DNA of 64,000 nucleotides from the NCBI RefSeq assembly GCF_900107275.1, contig NZ_FNPI01000007.1, positions 1 to 64,000 on the forward strand, read 5' to 3'. The stretch comes from Evansella caseinilytica. Its GTDB lineage: Bacteria; Bacillota; Bacilli; Bacillales; Salisediminibacteriaceae. The notes beneath the pieces are model-generated. The model saw only the letters and a list, made by a program, of their open reading frames with translations, was not told the origin of the DNA and searched no databases. Every line of letters begins with the position of its first letter. Position 1 is the first letter of the stretch. Of the stretch, positions 1-9,079 are shown piece by piece. A program made the translations under genes and the position numbers.

Positions 1-254
1 GTGGTTTTCTCGTAGATGGCGCATCGAGCGGAACCATTGCCTTTTTGAACACGCTATTATAGTGTAGGTTCTAAAAGATCGGTTTTTATCTTTTTAAACC
101 TGCACGAAGCAATGAGTGGAGCCGATGCATTCTTTTCATGCCAGCTAGGAGTGGTTTTCTCGTAGATGGCGCATCGAGCGGAACCATTGCCTTTTTGAAC
201 ACGCTATTATAGTGTAGGTTCTAAAAGATCGGTTTTTATCTTTTTAAGCCTACG
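1..254. repeat. Tandem duplication of a family A repeat arm
   Basis: Bases 1-104 reappear almost unchanged at 151-254, an exact 150-base offset; only a couple of differences are seen near the right ends. Each copy holds the family A arm motifs TCTCGTAGATGG, CATCGAGCGG, CCTTTTTGAACACG and AAAGATCGGTTTTTATC. The stretch between the copies (105-150) carries another family A module (GAAGCAATGAGTGGAGCCG). The left limit is cut by the window edge. No protein is credible here. Confidence 0.85.
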
Positions 255-291
255 CTTATCGGATACATCATTTTTGAAGGGGCCAATGCGA

Positions 292-1215
292 ATGTTTTAC
301 AATCGACTGAAACAATATTATTCTCACGCTGTTCCGGCGGATCACAACGCGATACCCGAGCAGCATCAATTAGTCATCACCGAAGAAAACGGCGAATCAC
401 TGGTCATCGACAAACGGCTGTTAACTAAGGCAGAAGTTAAATTATTGGAAACGCTGTTTAACCAGGAAACAGATCAGTTTTTTACACCGAAATCAACAGC
501 GGAAGCGGTGCTGCACTCTTGCTTATTGCAACAGAACGACGTGCCGCAGAAGGAGTTGGATAACCTCCTGCCTTTCCCCTGCCGCTTTATTCATTTCTTT
601 ATAAAAGGCTCCTTAGGGAATGTCGAAGAGCTGGAAGACGCGTTAAAAAATTTGTTTCCTGTCTCCCCGCACTTGCTTTGGAAAAATCCGCAGGAAGGAT
701 TTATCATCCAGGCAATCGATAAATATTTTGAAGACGATGTCTCGTTTGCATCCGTCACCGATACGATTACCTCCGATTTTTTCGTGCAAATATTCTTTTA
801 TATCGGCTCCCCCGTCGCCGATGGCGGGGAACTGGCAAGCAGGTTTCAATGGGAAGCTGCCGCCTTTGAATCGGTCAAGGGCATCAGCCCGAAGAAGCAC
901 GTCTTTGTTGAGCAGGAAGTGATTCCATATATGATTATCAAAGACCTTCAGGACGAAACAAAGGAAAGCATGCTGTCATTGCTTCAGCCGGTCATGGAGG
1001 ACAGCGATTTAATGGAATCTGTAAAAATGTATTTAGAATGCAATATGAACGCCAGTATGGCCGCAAAAAAATTGTACATGCACCGCAATACCATTCAATA
1101 CCGGGTAGATAAATTTATCGAGAAAACGTCCATCGATATCAAGCAATTTCCTAACGCCGTTGCTGTGTATTTTATGTTTATCGCCACCCAGAAGCTGCGA
1201 CCGGAACAGCATTGA
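292..1215 (+). CDS. yxkF: PucR/CdaR-type helix-turn-helix regulator, YxkF-like
   Basis: Cytoplasmic DNA-binding regulator of about 307 residues. The last 60 residues carry the PucR-type C-terminal helix-turn-helix (MNASMAAKKLYMHRNTIQYR), the motif that defines this family; the upstream part has no domain I recognise. The ATG at 292 is chosen because GAAGGGG ends 9 bases before it; the ATG at 286 and a TTG at 274 lie too close to that site. It sits directly upstream of msmX in the same direction, the same arrangement as yxkF-msmX in Bacillus subtilis, which suggests but does not prove a role in sugar uptake control. Orthology is inferred from context and the C-terminal motif. Confidence 0.75.
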   Translation: MFYNRLKQYYSHAVPADHNAIPEQHQLVITEENGESLVIDKRLLTKAEVKLLETLFNQETDQFFTPKSTAEAVLHSCLLQQNDVPQKELDNLLPFPCRFIHFFIKGSLGNVEELEDALKNLFPVSPHLLWKNPQEGFIIQAIDKYFEDDVSFASVTDTITSDFFVQIFFYIGSPVADGGELASRFQWEAAAFESVKGISPKKHVFVEQEVIPYMIIKDLQDETKESMLSLLQPVMEDSDLMESVKMYLECNMNASMAAKKLYMHRNTIQYRVDKFIEKTSIDIKQFPNAVAVYFMFIATQKLRPEQH

Positions 1216-1363
1216 CAAAGCACCGGTGAACTCGATTTGTCAAGCTAGACATTTTGCATCAAGAGGAAACCTCCTTGCGCCGTGGGTTTAAAGCCGATTT
1301 GAAATCGCTTGCAACACATTGCACAAAGCAAACCATTTTTTTTGTGCACGTTTACAATGGTCA

Positions 1364-1377
1364 TGAAAGCAGTTACA
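1364..1377 (+). promoter_or_regulatory. cre-like CcpA box upstream of msmX
   Basis: TGAAAGCAGTTACA fits the cre consensus TGWAANCGNTNWCA at every position but one (A for the central G). It lies about 80 bases before the msmX start, a reasonable place for CcpA control of a sugar-uptake ATPase. Single sites of this length also occur by chance, so this is a candidate only. Confidence 0.4.
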
Positions 1378-1457
1378 CGATACACTATGACTAGAATCAA
1401 TACTAAACAAATGACTAACGTCACTTTAAAAAACGCTTTCAAAGAGGAGTGGGAATC

Positions 1458-2549
1458 ATGGCAGATATTACATTCAAAAGCATTTACAAAATTTATGACG
1501 GGGACGTAACCGCTGTTTCCGATTTTAACCTGGACATTGAAGACAAGGAATTTATCGTTTTCGTCGGCCCGTCCGGCTGCGGTAAATCGACAACCCTTCG
1601 CATGGTGGCCGGTCTCGAGGATATTTCAAAAGGCGAGCTGTACATCGGCGATGAACTTGTCAACGATGTTGCTCCTAAAGATCGCGACATTGCGATGGTA
1701 TTCCAGAACTACGCTCTATATCCGCATATGAACGTTTACGAAAATATGGCCTTCGGTCTTAAGCTGCGTAAATTCAAGAAAGACGAAATCGATAAACGCG
1801 TTCGCGAAGCGGCAAGAATCCTCGGTTTGACGGAAATGCTCGATCGTAAGCCGAAAGCCATGTCAGGCGGTCAGCGGCAGCGTGTTGCCCTTGGACGCGC
1901 CATCGTTCGTAACCCGAAAGTGTTCTTGATGGATGAGCCTTTATCCAACCTTGATGCCAAGCTCCGCGTACAAATGCGCGCAGAAATCACGAAGCTTCAC
2001 CAACGTCTGCAGACAACTACGATTTACGTAACGCATGACCAGACAGAAGCGATGACAATGGCAACCAGGATCGTTGTTATGAAGGACGGACTCATTCAGC
2101 AGGTTGGACGTCCGAAAGATATTTACGACAACCCGGAAAACGTCTTCGTCGGCGGATTTATCGGATCTCCTTCCATGAACTTTTTAACCGGATCATTGAA
2201 GGACGGCTACTTCGTCATGGGAGACCATAAAATCAAAATTCCGGCCGGCAAAATGAAGCCGATCGAAAAATATAACGGCAAGGAGTTAATCCTGGGAATT
2301 CGCCCGGAAGATGTTCATGACGAGCCTGTCTTCCTGGAAGCTTCCGAAAACTCGCAATTTGAAGCGCTTATCGATGTAGCCGAGCTGATGGGAGCAGAAA
2401 CATTCCTTTATTCCAAAGTCAGCGGTCAAGACTTTATCGCCCGTGTTGATTCAAGAACTGACATCAACAATGGTGACAAACTGACAATGGCGTTCGATAT
2501 GAACAAATGCCATTTCTTTGACCCTGAAACAGAAATTCGAATTCGCTAA
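1458..2549 (+). CDS. msmX: Multi-sugar ABC transporter ATP-binding protein MsmX/UgpC
   Basis: ATPase that energises several carbohydrate ABC importers at the inner face of the membrane; in Bacillus one MsmX serves many permeases. About 363 residues. Walker A GPSGCGKST near residue 37, Q-loop VFQNYALYPHMNVYEN, signature MSGGQRQRVALGRA near 135, Walker B VFLMDEPLSNLDA, and a C-terminal MalK-type OB domain (LGIRPEDVHDE). The ATG at 1458 has AAAGAGGAG 8-9 bases upstream; an in-frame GTG at 1449 overlaps that site and is rejected. No permease or binding protein lies beside it, as expected for a shared ATPase. It follows the YxkF-like regulator with a 240-base gap containing a cre-like box. Confidence 0.95.
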   Translation: MADITFKSIYKIYDGDVTAVSDFNLDIEDKEFIVFVGPSGCGKSTTLRMVAGLEDISKGELYIGDELVNDVAPKDRDIAMVFQNYALYPHMNVYENMAFGLKLRKFKKDEIDKRVREAARILGLTEMLDRKPKAMSGGQRQRVALGRAIVRNPKVFLMDEPLSNLDAKLRVQMRAEITKLHQRLQTTTIYVTHDQTEAMTMATRIVVMKDGLIQQVGRPKDIYDNPENVFVGGFIGSPSMNFLTGSLKDGYFVMGDHKIKIPAGKMKPIEKYNGKELILGIRPEDVHDEPVFLEASENSQFEALIDVAELMGAETFLYSKVSGQDFIARVDSRTDINNGDKLTMAFDMNKCHFFDPETEIRIR

Positions 2550-2593
2550 GATTACGTAACATAATCTTTATTGACCCTCGCTTTACGATTGTC

Positions 2594-2737
2594 GTTCAAA
2601 AAAGGACGACACAACAGAAGCAAGTAGGTCGAGGCGCGGCAGGAGCGAGCAACGCAGCGTACTTCGCGCGTACGTGAGCAGCGCAGCGACAACGCAACGA
2701 TGACATTCGCAGCTTCTGTTTCCCGCACTTTTTGAAC
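2594..2737. repeat. Dispersed repeat family B, copy 1
   Basis: A 144-base element bounded by GTTCAAAAAAGGA on the left and CACTTTTTGAAC on the right, so its ends can pair. The interior (GTCGAGGCG, GAGCGAGCAACGCAGCG, CGTACGTGAGCAGCGCAG, GATTCGCAG-like, CTGTTTCC) matches 41032-41163 along its whole length with scattered substitutions. It lies between msmX and its likely terminator. No reading frame is convincing. Confidence 0.8.
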
Positions 2738-2761
2738 CACCGCTTTATAATTTGCTATTAC

Positions 2762-2803
2762 AAAGCCCGTTAGGAACACCAAGTGATCCTTCGGGTTTTT
2801 TTT
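2762..2803 (+). terminator. Intrinsic terminator downstream of msmX
   Basis: AAAGCCCG pairs with CGGGTTTT (one G-U type pair), an inner AGGA/TCCT can extend the stem, and eight T residues follow. It is about 210 bases past the msmX stop, beyond repeat B. A weaker hairpin (AAGATTA/TAATCTT) also overlaps the msmX stop at about 2548-2572. Confidence 0.6.
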
Positions 2804-2924
2804 GAGCTTTTATTATTATTCTCCATACCCGCCATCAGCAAAACGAAAGTGTTTCTGTTGCTTTTCCTGCCTTGCAGTCGAAAAAAATTGGCTAAAAACC
2901 TTGGTGGTTCCGACGGCTATTCAT

Positions 2925-3173
2925 CTAGTCCATTTCCTGTATCAAAATAATTTTGTTCATATTGCAATGATCACATATCATTAAATGAGGACATTTTTTC
3001 AACCTTTTATCGTCAGCGATGTCGTCGTTTTCCTTTGTCAGTTCAATCGGCAAATAAGCGCTGTAATCATCGAAATAATCCATCTGTCGCCCTTGATCAT
3101 ACATGGGATGCTGGCAAGAAGGACAAACAAGCTCCATTCGCTGGAGCCCGTTGCAGACAGGGCAATAGCTCAT
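2925..3173 (-). CDS. Small zinc-ribbon-like protein, function unknown
   Basis: Protein of 82 residues starting MSYCPVCNG. Three cysteine pairs are visible: CPVC at residues 4-7, CPSC near 19-22, and C-x6-CDHC at the end, suggesting a structural zinc site or two. The start is fixed by GGAGGT 8 bases upstream of the ATG at 3173; longer in-frame extensions to 3311 lack a site. The gene is followed on the same strand by nothing recognisable and lies just downstream of a spore protein gene. I do not recognise a family with a known role. It could be a spore-associated or regulatory small protein; that is a guess from the neighbour only. Confidence 0.7.
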   Translation of the reverse strand: MSYCPVCNGLQRMELVCPSCQHPMYDQGRQMDYFDDYSAYLPIELTKENDDIADDKRLKKCPHLMICDHCNMNKIILIQEMD

Positions 3174-3320
3174 ACTTTCCACCTCCAGAACGACTGCACA
3201 TAAAATGAACGCTTTCGGCAATACTACAAGCTGGATTAGTTCCGGCCGGATGTTTTCCTCGCTCCAAAAAAGGGAATGGAGCTTTGTCCATCCCCTATAC
3301 AGCCATGTCATTCAATTATA

Positions 3321-3521
3321 TTATTGTTGACCGCCATTGAATTGTTGCTCAGCCATTGATACAAGACGCTTCGTGATTTCTCCACCAACAGATCCGTTAG
3401 CACGAGATGTAGCATCTGCACCAAGTTGAACGCCAAATTCTTGTGCAATCTCATATTTCATTTGATCCAATGCTTGTTGCACTCCTGGTACAAGCAGTTG
3501 GTTCGAATTGTTGTTTGCCAT
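3321..3521 (-). CDS. Alpha/beta-type small acid-soluble spore protein
   Basis: DNA-binding protein of the spore core that coats DNA in the A-like form and later serves as an amino acid store. It has 66 residues, the normal family length. Both family signatures are present: the [10 protein letters not shown] segment that holds the GPR protease cleavage site, and [14 protein letters not shown]. The start at 3521 has AGGAGGTG 6 bases upstream; an in-frame GTG at 3528 is too close to that site. Single-gene transcription in the forespore by sigma-G is expected from the family; I could not pick out a confident sigma-G promoter upstream. Confidence 0.96.
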   Translation of the reverse strand: MANNNSNQLLVPGVQQALDQMKYEIAQEFGVQLGADATSRANGSVGGEITKRLVSMAEQQFNGGQQ

Positions 3522-3703
3522 GTTTCTCACCTCCTGACGTAACCATAGTTTGTTTCAAACTCCGTTTCCTATGTAAAAACCACGCTAGCAATTTTTAGGG
3601 AACCAGATGACTCCGCAGTATTCGTACGTTTTTAATCAAGGTGGAATATAGGCCACAAACAAGCAAGGGTGCCAGATGAGGAAAGCAGTCATTTTATACA
3701 AAA

Positions 3704-3993
3704 GGAGGTGTCTCGAAGGGTGTTTTGTCCCTTTTGAGACACCACCGAAGCAATGAGACAGCAGTGCAATACTGGCAGAGGAAGAGACAATGAGCGAAGC
3801 CGCTGCATCTTTTTAAAAGCCCAATAGGAGTCGTTTTTTCCTATCAGGCGTGCAGCGACGAGCAAAGCTACGATGCCTTTCACATCGAGTTGTCTCGACG
3901 GATCGTCATCTTAGCTGTGCTTGCAGAGGAAGAGACAAGCACGGTGCCATTGCCCTGATATTTTATTTATAGTTTTGGTTTTTGACACAGCCC
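3704..3993 (-). repeat. Dispersed repeat family A, copy 2
   Basis: About 290 bases in the reverse orientation relative to the copy at 49615. Shared modules are GGTGTCTC and CTTTTGAGACACC at one end, the GCAGAGGAAGAGACAA block twice (about 3775 and 3934), CATCGAGTTGTCTCGACGG in the middle, and TTTTTGACACAGCCC at the other end. It fills the gap between the spore protein gene and scoB. The palindromic core found in other copies is missing here. Bases 3522-3703 show nothing further. Confidence 0.85.
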
Positions 3994-4017
3994 ATTTTGC
4001 TCAGTTTGGAATCACGC

Positions 4018-4662
4018 TTAAACGTCTTCTGTTATCAGCCGCGGCTCCGTCATTTTTTGAATGTCAGCAAATGAATCGTCACCGAGAATTTCCTTGAGAA
4101 CCAGGCCCTTTTCCGCCACATCAATCACTGCCTTATCGGTAATGATTCGGTTCACCACTTTTTTTCCGGTCAAGGGAAGCCGGCATTTCTTGAGGATTTT
4201 CGGTTCTCCGTTACGGTTTACATGTTCCATAATGACAACAACCTTTTTAGCGCCATGAACAAGATCCATCGCGCCTCCCATCCCCTTTATCACCTTCCCA
4301 GGTATCATCCAATTAGCTAAATCTCCGTTCTCCGCCACTTCCATCCCACCTAAAATCGCGACATCGATATGACCGCCCCGAATCATTGCAAACGATTCCG
4401 CACTGTTGAAATAAGTGGCTCCGTTTACTGCCGTTATTGTTTCTTTTCCGGCATTAATCAGATCGGCATCGATTTCTTCTTCGGCAGGATACGGTCCAAT
4501 TCCGAGAAGTCCGTTTTCCGATTGAAGGATGACCTGTTTTTCCTCAGAAAGATAGTTGACCACCATTGTCGGAATACCAATCCCAAGATTAACATAATTC
4601 CCTGACTGGATTTCTTTTTCGGCCCTTCTTGCTATTTTTTCCCTAACGGATTTCCGGTCCAT
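4018..4662 (-). CDS. scoB: 3-oxoacid CoA-transferase subunit B (ScoB)
   Basis: Beta subunit of the succinyl-CoA:acetoacetate CoA-transferase type enzyme; it activates acetoacetate by CoA transfer. About 214 residues. The catalytic glutamate motif [12 protein letters not shown] is present near residue 50, and the glycine-rich [12 protein letters not shown] and [19 protein letters not shown] segments are typical. The ATG at 4662 is preferred because GGGAGGAG lies 10 bases upstream; the ATG at 4671 nearly touches that site. It follows scoA with a gap of about 18 bases and is the last gene of the leucine-degradation operon, where it removes the acetoacetate released by HMG-CoA lyase. Confidence 0.93.
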   Translation of the reverse strand: MDRKSVREKIARRAEKEIQSGNYVNLGIGIPTMVVNYLSEEKQVILQSENGLLGIGPYPAEEEIDADLINAGKETITAVNGATYFNSAESFAMIRGGHIDVAILGGMEVAENGDLANWMIPGKVIKGMGGAMDLVHGAKKVVVIMEHVNRNGEPKILKKCRLPLTGKKVVNRIITDKAVIDVAEKGLVLKEILGDDSFADIQKMTEPRLITEDV

Positions 4663-4680
4663 GTTTATCATTCTCCTCCC

Positions 4681-5373
4681 TTACCGTTGAGCAACCGTCT
4701 TCCGCTCAATCCGCTTTTCCTGCTTGCCTTCGATCAGCATATCTACGTAAATGCCAGGCGTATGAATATGTTCCGGCGGGATTTCTCCAGGTTCGACGAT
4801 ATGCTCCACTTCCGCAATCGTGGTTGTTGCCGCCGCGGCCATCAGCGGGTTAAAGTTTTGCGCTGTCTTTCGATATAGCAAATTCCCGTAACGATCTCCC
4901 TTATACGCGCGAATAAGACTGTAATCGGCGGTAATTGCTGTTTCCAATAAATATTCTTTGCCATCAAAAACGCGTACTTCCTTTCCCTCTGCCACCGGTG
5001 TCCCCACTCCCGCGGGCGTATAGAAGGCAGGGATTCCCGCTCCGCCGGCACGAATCCGTTCAGCCAGCGTTCCTTGCGGGATAAGTTCGACTTCCAGTTC
5101 CCCCGACAGCACCTGCTGTTCAAATCGTTTGTTCTCGCCAACATAAGAAGCGATCATTTTTTTTATTTGCTTGTTCTCAAGCAATAAGCCCAATCCCCAA
5201 TCATCGACACCGCAATTATTGGATATGACCGTTAAGTTTTTCACCCCAGTTTCCCTCAACGCTTTAATGGAATTTTCTGGAATTCCGCACAACCCGAAGC
5301 CGCCGGCAAGAATCACCGCACCATCCTGAATTCCGGCAACAGCATCATTAAATGACTTCAGCACTTCCTTCAT
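4681..5373 (-). CDS. scoA: 3-oxoacid CoA-transferase subunit A (ScoA)
   Basis: Alpha subunit partner of ScoB. About 230 residues, the usual length. It shows the family's CoA-binding start [13 protein letters not shown] near residue 24 and the typical [15 protein letters not shown] and [16 protein letters not shown] segments. The ATG at 5373 has GGAGGAGG 9 bases upstream. It is separated from the carboxyltransferase gene by 135 bases, more than other gaps in the operon, so an internal promoter is possible. Together with ScoB it takes the place that the acetoacetyl-CoA synthetase gene yngI has in the Bacillus subtilis yng operon. Confidence 0.93.
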   Translation of the reverse strand: MKEVLKSFNDAVAGIQDGAVILAGGFGLCGIPENSIKALRETGVKNLTVISNNCGVDDWGLGLLLENKQIKKMIASYVGENKRFEQQVLSGELEVELIPQGTLAERIRAGGAGIPAFYTPAGVGTPVAEGKEVRVFDGKEYLLETAITADYSLIRAYKGDRYGNLLYRKTAQNFNPLMAAAATTTIAEVEHIVEPGEIPPEHIHTPGIYVDMLIEGKQEKRIERKTVAQR

Positions 5374-5508
5374 TTTCTTCAACCTCCTCCACCCTTCGAT
5401 TCGCAGGCGTTGATGAAACAGTGTATTTTCGGTTCCATTCCCCGGTCAGTTAATAAAAAACAAGACCCGGTTTCCGATACTGGTAAAACTTCAAGACAGC
5501 TTCCTTCG

Positions 5509-7038
5509 TTATACTGGATAAACGGCGTGTTTGCGCTCGGTAAACACCTGATATTTGGAGGCATACAGATCAAAGCGTTCCCTCAACTCCTGCCGCAACC
5601 GGTCTGCCGGCACAATCGCATCGACAATCAGTTCTGATGCCATCCGGTATATGTCAATATTTTCTTGATATTGTTCACGTTTCTCCTGGATAAATGCCGG
5701 GCGCTCTTCTTTCGGCAGCGATTGAATTTTTTTCGCATAGACCGCGTTTACAGCCGCCTCCGGTCCCATCACCGCGATTTGCGCAGACGGTAATGCCAGG
5801 CAGCAATCCGGGGCAAATGCCGGGCCGGCCATCGCATATAATCCGGCGCCATAAGCTTTCCGTACAATCACCGATATTTTCGGAACCGTTGCCTCTGCCA
5901 TCGCAGCAATCATTTTCGCACCGTGACGGATGATTCCGGCGCGTTCAACCCTTGTTCCGATCATAAATCCAGGGACATCCGCCAAAAATAACAGCGGGAG
6001 GTGGAAAGCGTCGCAAAGTGTAATAAACCGCGCTGCTTTATCCGCGGAATCATGAAATAAAACGCCGCCCTTCTGCTTTGGCTGGTTGGCGACAATGCCG
6101 ATGGAACGTCCGCCGATCCTTGCGAATCCGGTGATGAGTTCTTTGGCAAACAGCGCTTTGATTTCAAAGAAGCTTCCTTCATCAATGAGACCGTCAAGCA
6201 GCGAGTACATATCGAATGGAGCGTTCTGGTTTGCGGGAATCAGCTGTGCCAGCGGCTGCGGCAGTGACTTCGGCTCCTTTGCTTTGTGCATTTCCGGCAG
6301 CTGCTTGTAATTAGGAGCAAAGTAGCTTACATACGCTTTCGCTTTTTCAATCGCCTCCTCCTCCGATTTAACAAGTACATCACCGCATCCTGACACAGAA
6401 CAATGCATTTCTGCTCCGCCCATTTCCTCTAATGAAACCTTTTCGCCGATGACCATCTCCGCCATCCGCGGCGAGCCTAAATACATGGAAGCATTCCCCT
6501 CCACCATGATGACAATGTCACAAAATGCCGGGATATACGCGCCGCCCGCAGCGGACGGTCCAAACAGCAAGCAAATTTGCGGAATCTTTCCTGACAGCTT
6601 CACTTGATTGAAAAAAATACGTCCTGCGCCCCTTCTTCCCGGGAACATCTCCAGTTGATCCGTTATTCTCGCTCCAGCCGAATCAACGAGATAGAACAGC
6701 GGTACTTCCAGATTTTCCGCTGTTTCCTGAATGCGAATGATTTTCTCCACCGTTCTCGCGCCCCATGACCCTGCTTTCACGGTGGAATCATTTGCCATGA
6801 CACAAACCGTTCGGCCGCTTATCTTCCCCATCGCCGTCACAACCCCGTCGGCAGGCAGCCCATCTTCAAGGCAGTTGGCAAACATTCCGTCTTCCGTCCA
6901 GCGGCCGTCATCAAACAGCCTCGCTAATCGCTCACGGACGAACAGCTTTCCCTTTTGTTTGTTTGCGTCGTGATATTTTTCTGCTCCACCCGTGGTGATT
7001 TCTTTCACCCAGCTTTCCAAACGCTCCTCTTGTTTCAT
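5509..7038 (-). CDS. yngE: Acyl-CoA carboxylase carboxyltransferase subunit (methylcrotonyl-CoA type), YngE-like
   Basis: Biotin-dependent carboxyltransferase that moves CO2 from carboxybiotin to an acyl-CoA; in this operon the expected substrate is 3-methylcrotonyl-CoA. About 509 residues, one chain with both crotonase-fold halves as in MccB/PccB. Recognisable blocks include DSAGARITDQLEMFPGRRGAG, CLLFGPSAAGGAYIPAFCDI, DVPGFMIGTRVERAGIIRHGAKM and ALPSAQIAVMGPEAAVNAVY. The ATG at 7038 is preceded by an AGGTG site; a longer in-frame start at 7110 overlaps the hydratase gene and lacks a site. Substrate assignment rests on the gene order rather than on a residue that I can read. Confidence 0.92.
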   Translation of the reverse strand: MKQEERLESWVKEITTGGAEKYHDANKQKGKLFVRERLARLFDDGRWTEDGMFANCLEDGLPADGVVTAMGKISGRTVCVMANDSTVKAGSWGARTVEKIIRIQETAENLEVPLFYLVDSAGARITDQLEMFPGRRGAGRIFFNQVKLSGKIPQICLLFGPSAAGGAYIPAFCDIVIMVEGNASMYLGSPRMAEMVIGEKVSLEEMGGAEMHCSVSGCGDVLVKSEEEAIEKAKAYVSYFAPNYKQLPEMHKAKEPKSLPQPLAQLIPANQNAPFDMYSLLDGLIDEGSFFEIKALFAKELITGFARIGGRSIGIVANQPKQKGGVLFHDSADKAARFITLCDAFHLPLLFLADVPGFMIGTRVERAGIIRHGAKMIAAMAEATVPKISVIVRKAYGAGLYAMAGPAFAPDCCLALPSAQIAVMGPEAAVNAVYAKKIQSLPKEERPAFIQEKREQYQENIDIYRMASELIVDAIVPADRLRQELRERFDLYASKYQVFTERKHAVYPV

Positions 7039-7066
7039 CCGAACACCTCGTTTGCTTTGTTGATGA

Positions 7067-7846
7067 TTATTCCCCATTGAAGCTGGGAGGCCTTTTCGCT
7101 TGAAACGCATGTAAGCCTTCCAGCCGGTCCTTTGTAGGAATCGTTACTTCATACGCTTTTTCCTCCACTGCTAAGCCGGACTGTAAATCCACTTCCATAC
7201 CGCGATCAACAGCGAATTTTGCTTGCCTGACGGCAACGGGACCATTGCTGCTGATCTCCCGCGCCAGATACAGCGCTTCATCCATCACTTTCTCCCGGGG
7301 GACGGTTTTTAAAACGAGCCCCCATTCCAACGCTGTTTTAGCAGAAATTTTTCTGCCTGTAAAAATCATCGCCTTCGCCCGTTCTATCCCGATCATTCTT
7401 GGCAGGCGCTGTGTTCCGCCAGCACCAGGGATAATCCCCAAGCTTGTTTCCGTTAAAGCGAAGCTGGCACTCTCAGCTGAAATTCGGAAATCACAGGCCA
7501 AAGCTAACTCTAATCCTCCACCGATCGCAGCTCCATTGATGGCCGCGATCATCGGGAAAGGCATGTCTGCAACAGAGTGAATCAACTGTCTAATACGGCG
7601 AACAGCCTGCCGTACTTGAACATCATTCATCCCCCGGCGTTCCTTTAAATCCGCCCCGGCGCAAAAAACGCTGTCTCCTTCCCCCGTAAGAATGAATGCC
7701 CGCACTGTACGATCCCACCGCCACGCTTCCAATTGCAGCAACAGCTCGTTAAGCAAATCTTTGGAAAGCGCATTTGCTGCCTCTTGCCGTTTTATTGTTA
7801 ATACTGCGATTCCGCCATCTTTGGAAGCTTCCAACCAGCGCATCAT
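7067..7846 (-). CDS. yngF: Enoyl-CoA hydratase, probable methylglutaconyl-CoA hydratase, YngF-like
   Basis: Crotonase-family enzyme of 259 residues, the normal size. The family signature runs from IAAINGAAIGGGLELALACDFR near residue 100 with the oxyanion-hole glycine and continues to SLGIIPGAGGTQRLPR, which contains the second catalytic region. In the leucine pathway the reaction is hydration of 3-methylglutaconyl-CoA to HMG-CoA. The ATG at 7846 has AGGAG 7 bases before it and begins 3 bases after the stop of the HMG-CoA lyase gene, so the two are translationally close. The substrate is inferred from the operon. Confidence 0.92.
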   Translation of the reverse strand: MMRWLEASKDGGIAVLTIKRQEAANALSKDLLNELLLQLEAWRWDRTVRAFILTGEGDSVFCAGADLKERRGMNDVQVRQAVRRIRQLIHSVADMPFPMIAAINGAAIGGGLELALACDFRISAESASFALTETSLGIIPGAGGTQRLPRMIGIERAKAMIFTGRKISAKTALEWGLVLKTVPREKVMDEALYLAREISSNGPVAVRQAKFAVDRGMEVDLQSGLAVEEKAYEVTIPTKDRLEGLHAFQAKRPPSFNGE

Positions 7847-7849
7847 CCA

Positions 7850-8776
7850 TCAGCTCCTTCCCTGTCTTTTTTCTTCCTGCTCACGGAAATACATGCTCAA
7901 CTGCCGGCTTGGAAGTGGTTGTTGTACTATGTCATCGATATATGCGGCAGCCTCAATAAAGCGGGAGAAATCGATGCCGGTGCTGACGCCCATTTTCTCC
8001 AGCATATAGAGTAAATCTTCCGTTGCCACGTTTCCCGTTGCACCTTTTGCATACGGGCAGCCGCCAAGTCCCCCGGCGGCACTGTCAAAGGTTGTGATTC
8101 CGTGCGTCAGGCCCACGATTGTATTTGCCAAAGCCATCCCCCTTGTATCATGGAAATGCAGCGCCAATTGCTCGGTTGAAAAATCACGTGTCAGCTCCGT
8201 CAGCACTTCATTGGTCTGCCTTGGGTCGGCGATGCCGATCGTATCTCCAAGTGAAACTTCGTATACTCCCATCGTTAGAAGTCTGTCTGTCACTGCCTTC
8301 ACGCGTTCAACGGAAATTTCTCCTTCATACGGACAGCCGAAAACAGTGGAAACGTAACCGCGGACTTTTTTTCCCGTTGCCGCCGCAGTCCTGATGACTT
8401 CATCCAATACAGGATACGTTTCCTTCAAGGACTTATTAATGTTTTTTCGATTGTGGGTTTCACTTGCCGACATGAAGACAGCCACTTCATCCACGTTTGC
8501 TTCCAAAGCCCTTGCCAGCCCTGTTACATTCGGCACCAGGGCAGCGTACGTCACTCCGGGCTCCCGCTGTATACGACAGGCGACTTCTGCTCCGTCGCTT
8601 AGCGCCGGAAGCCATTTTGGATGTACAAAGGCGGTGATTTCGATATAGGATACTCCTGTTTTCCCAAGCTGATTGATCCATGCTATTTTTGTTGCTGTCG
8701 GCACTGTACCTGCTGTGTTTTGCAGGCCGTCTCTCGGTCCGACTTCCTTAACAGTCACCCGTTCAGGCACATCCAT
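7850..8776 (-). CDS. yngG: Hydroxymethylglutaryl-CoA lyase, YngG-like
   Basis: Cleaves HMG-CoA into acetyl-CoA and acetoacetate, the last carbon-carbon cleavage in leucine degradation. It has 308 residues. The start motif VGPRDGLQN and the diagnostic GGLGGCPYAKGATGNVATED block, with the catalytic cysteine, are both present, as is the HFHDTRGMALAN metal-binding segment. The start at 8776 has a GGGGG site 7 bases upstream. It is followed almost without gap by the hydratase and preceded by the biotin carrier gene 13 bases away. Confidence 0.95.
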   Translation of the reverse strand: MDVPERVTVKEVGPRDGLQNTAGTVPTATKIAWINQLGKTGVSYIEITAFVHPKWLPALSDGAEVACRIQREPGVTYAALVPNVTGLARALEANVDEVAVFMSASETHNRKNINKSLKETYPVLDEVIRTAAATGKKVRGYVSTVFGCPYEGEISVERVKAVTDRLLTMGVYEVSLGDTIGIADPRQTNEVLTELTRDFSTEQLALHFHDTRGMALANTIVGLTHGITTFDSAAGGLGGCPYAKGATGNVATEDLLYMLEKMGVSTGIDFSRFIEAAAYIDDIVQQPLPSRQLSMYFREQEEKRQGRS

Positions 8777-8789
8777 AGACAGGCCCCCT

Positions 8790-9008
8790 TTATTCCAGAT
8801 TCAACGTCAGAAGCACCTCATCCTCATTGACAAAGCCGCCTTCCTCCACTTTGATTTCCACGACAACACCGTCTGCTTCCGCCGCAATCGGAATTTCCAT
8901 TTTCATTGACTCCAGAATAACCACTTCCTGCCCAGCAGTCACTTTCTCGCCCGGGAGAACTTGTATTTTCCATACGTTACCGGCCATCGCCGCTTTTATT
9001 TCCTTCAC
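8790..9008 (-). CDS. yngHB: Biotin carboxyl carrier protein, YngHB-like
   Basis: A free-standing biotin/lipoyl attachment domain of about 72 residues. The biotinylation motif ESMKMEIP is complete, and the GxV and glycine turns of the fold are in place. It carries the carboxybiotin between the carboxylase and the carboxyltransferase encoded on either side. The GTG at 9008 is chosen because AGGAGG lies 9 bases upstream; the GTG at 9017 directly abuts it. The presence of a separate small carrier rather than one fused to the carboxylase matches the Bacillus subtilis yngHB arrangement. Confidence 0.9.
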   Translation of the reverse strand: MKEIKAAMAGNVWKIQVLPGEKVTAGQEVVILESMKMEIPIAAEADGVVVEIKVEEGGFVNEDEVLLTLNLE

Positions 9009-9079
9009 AACATACACCCTCCTTTATTTCTCTCGCAGCTTACGCCAGAATAAAAGCCGCTGCGCGTCCAGCAGCATGT

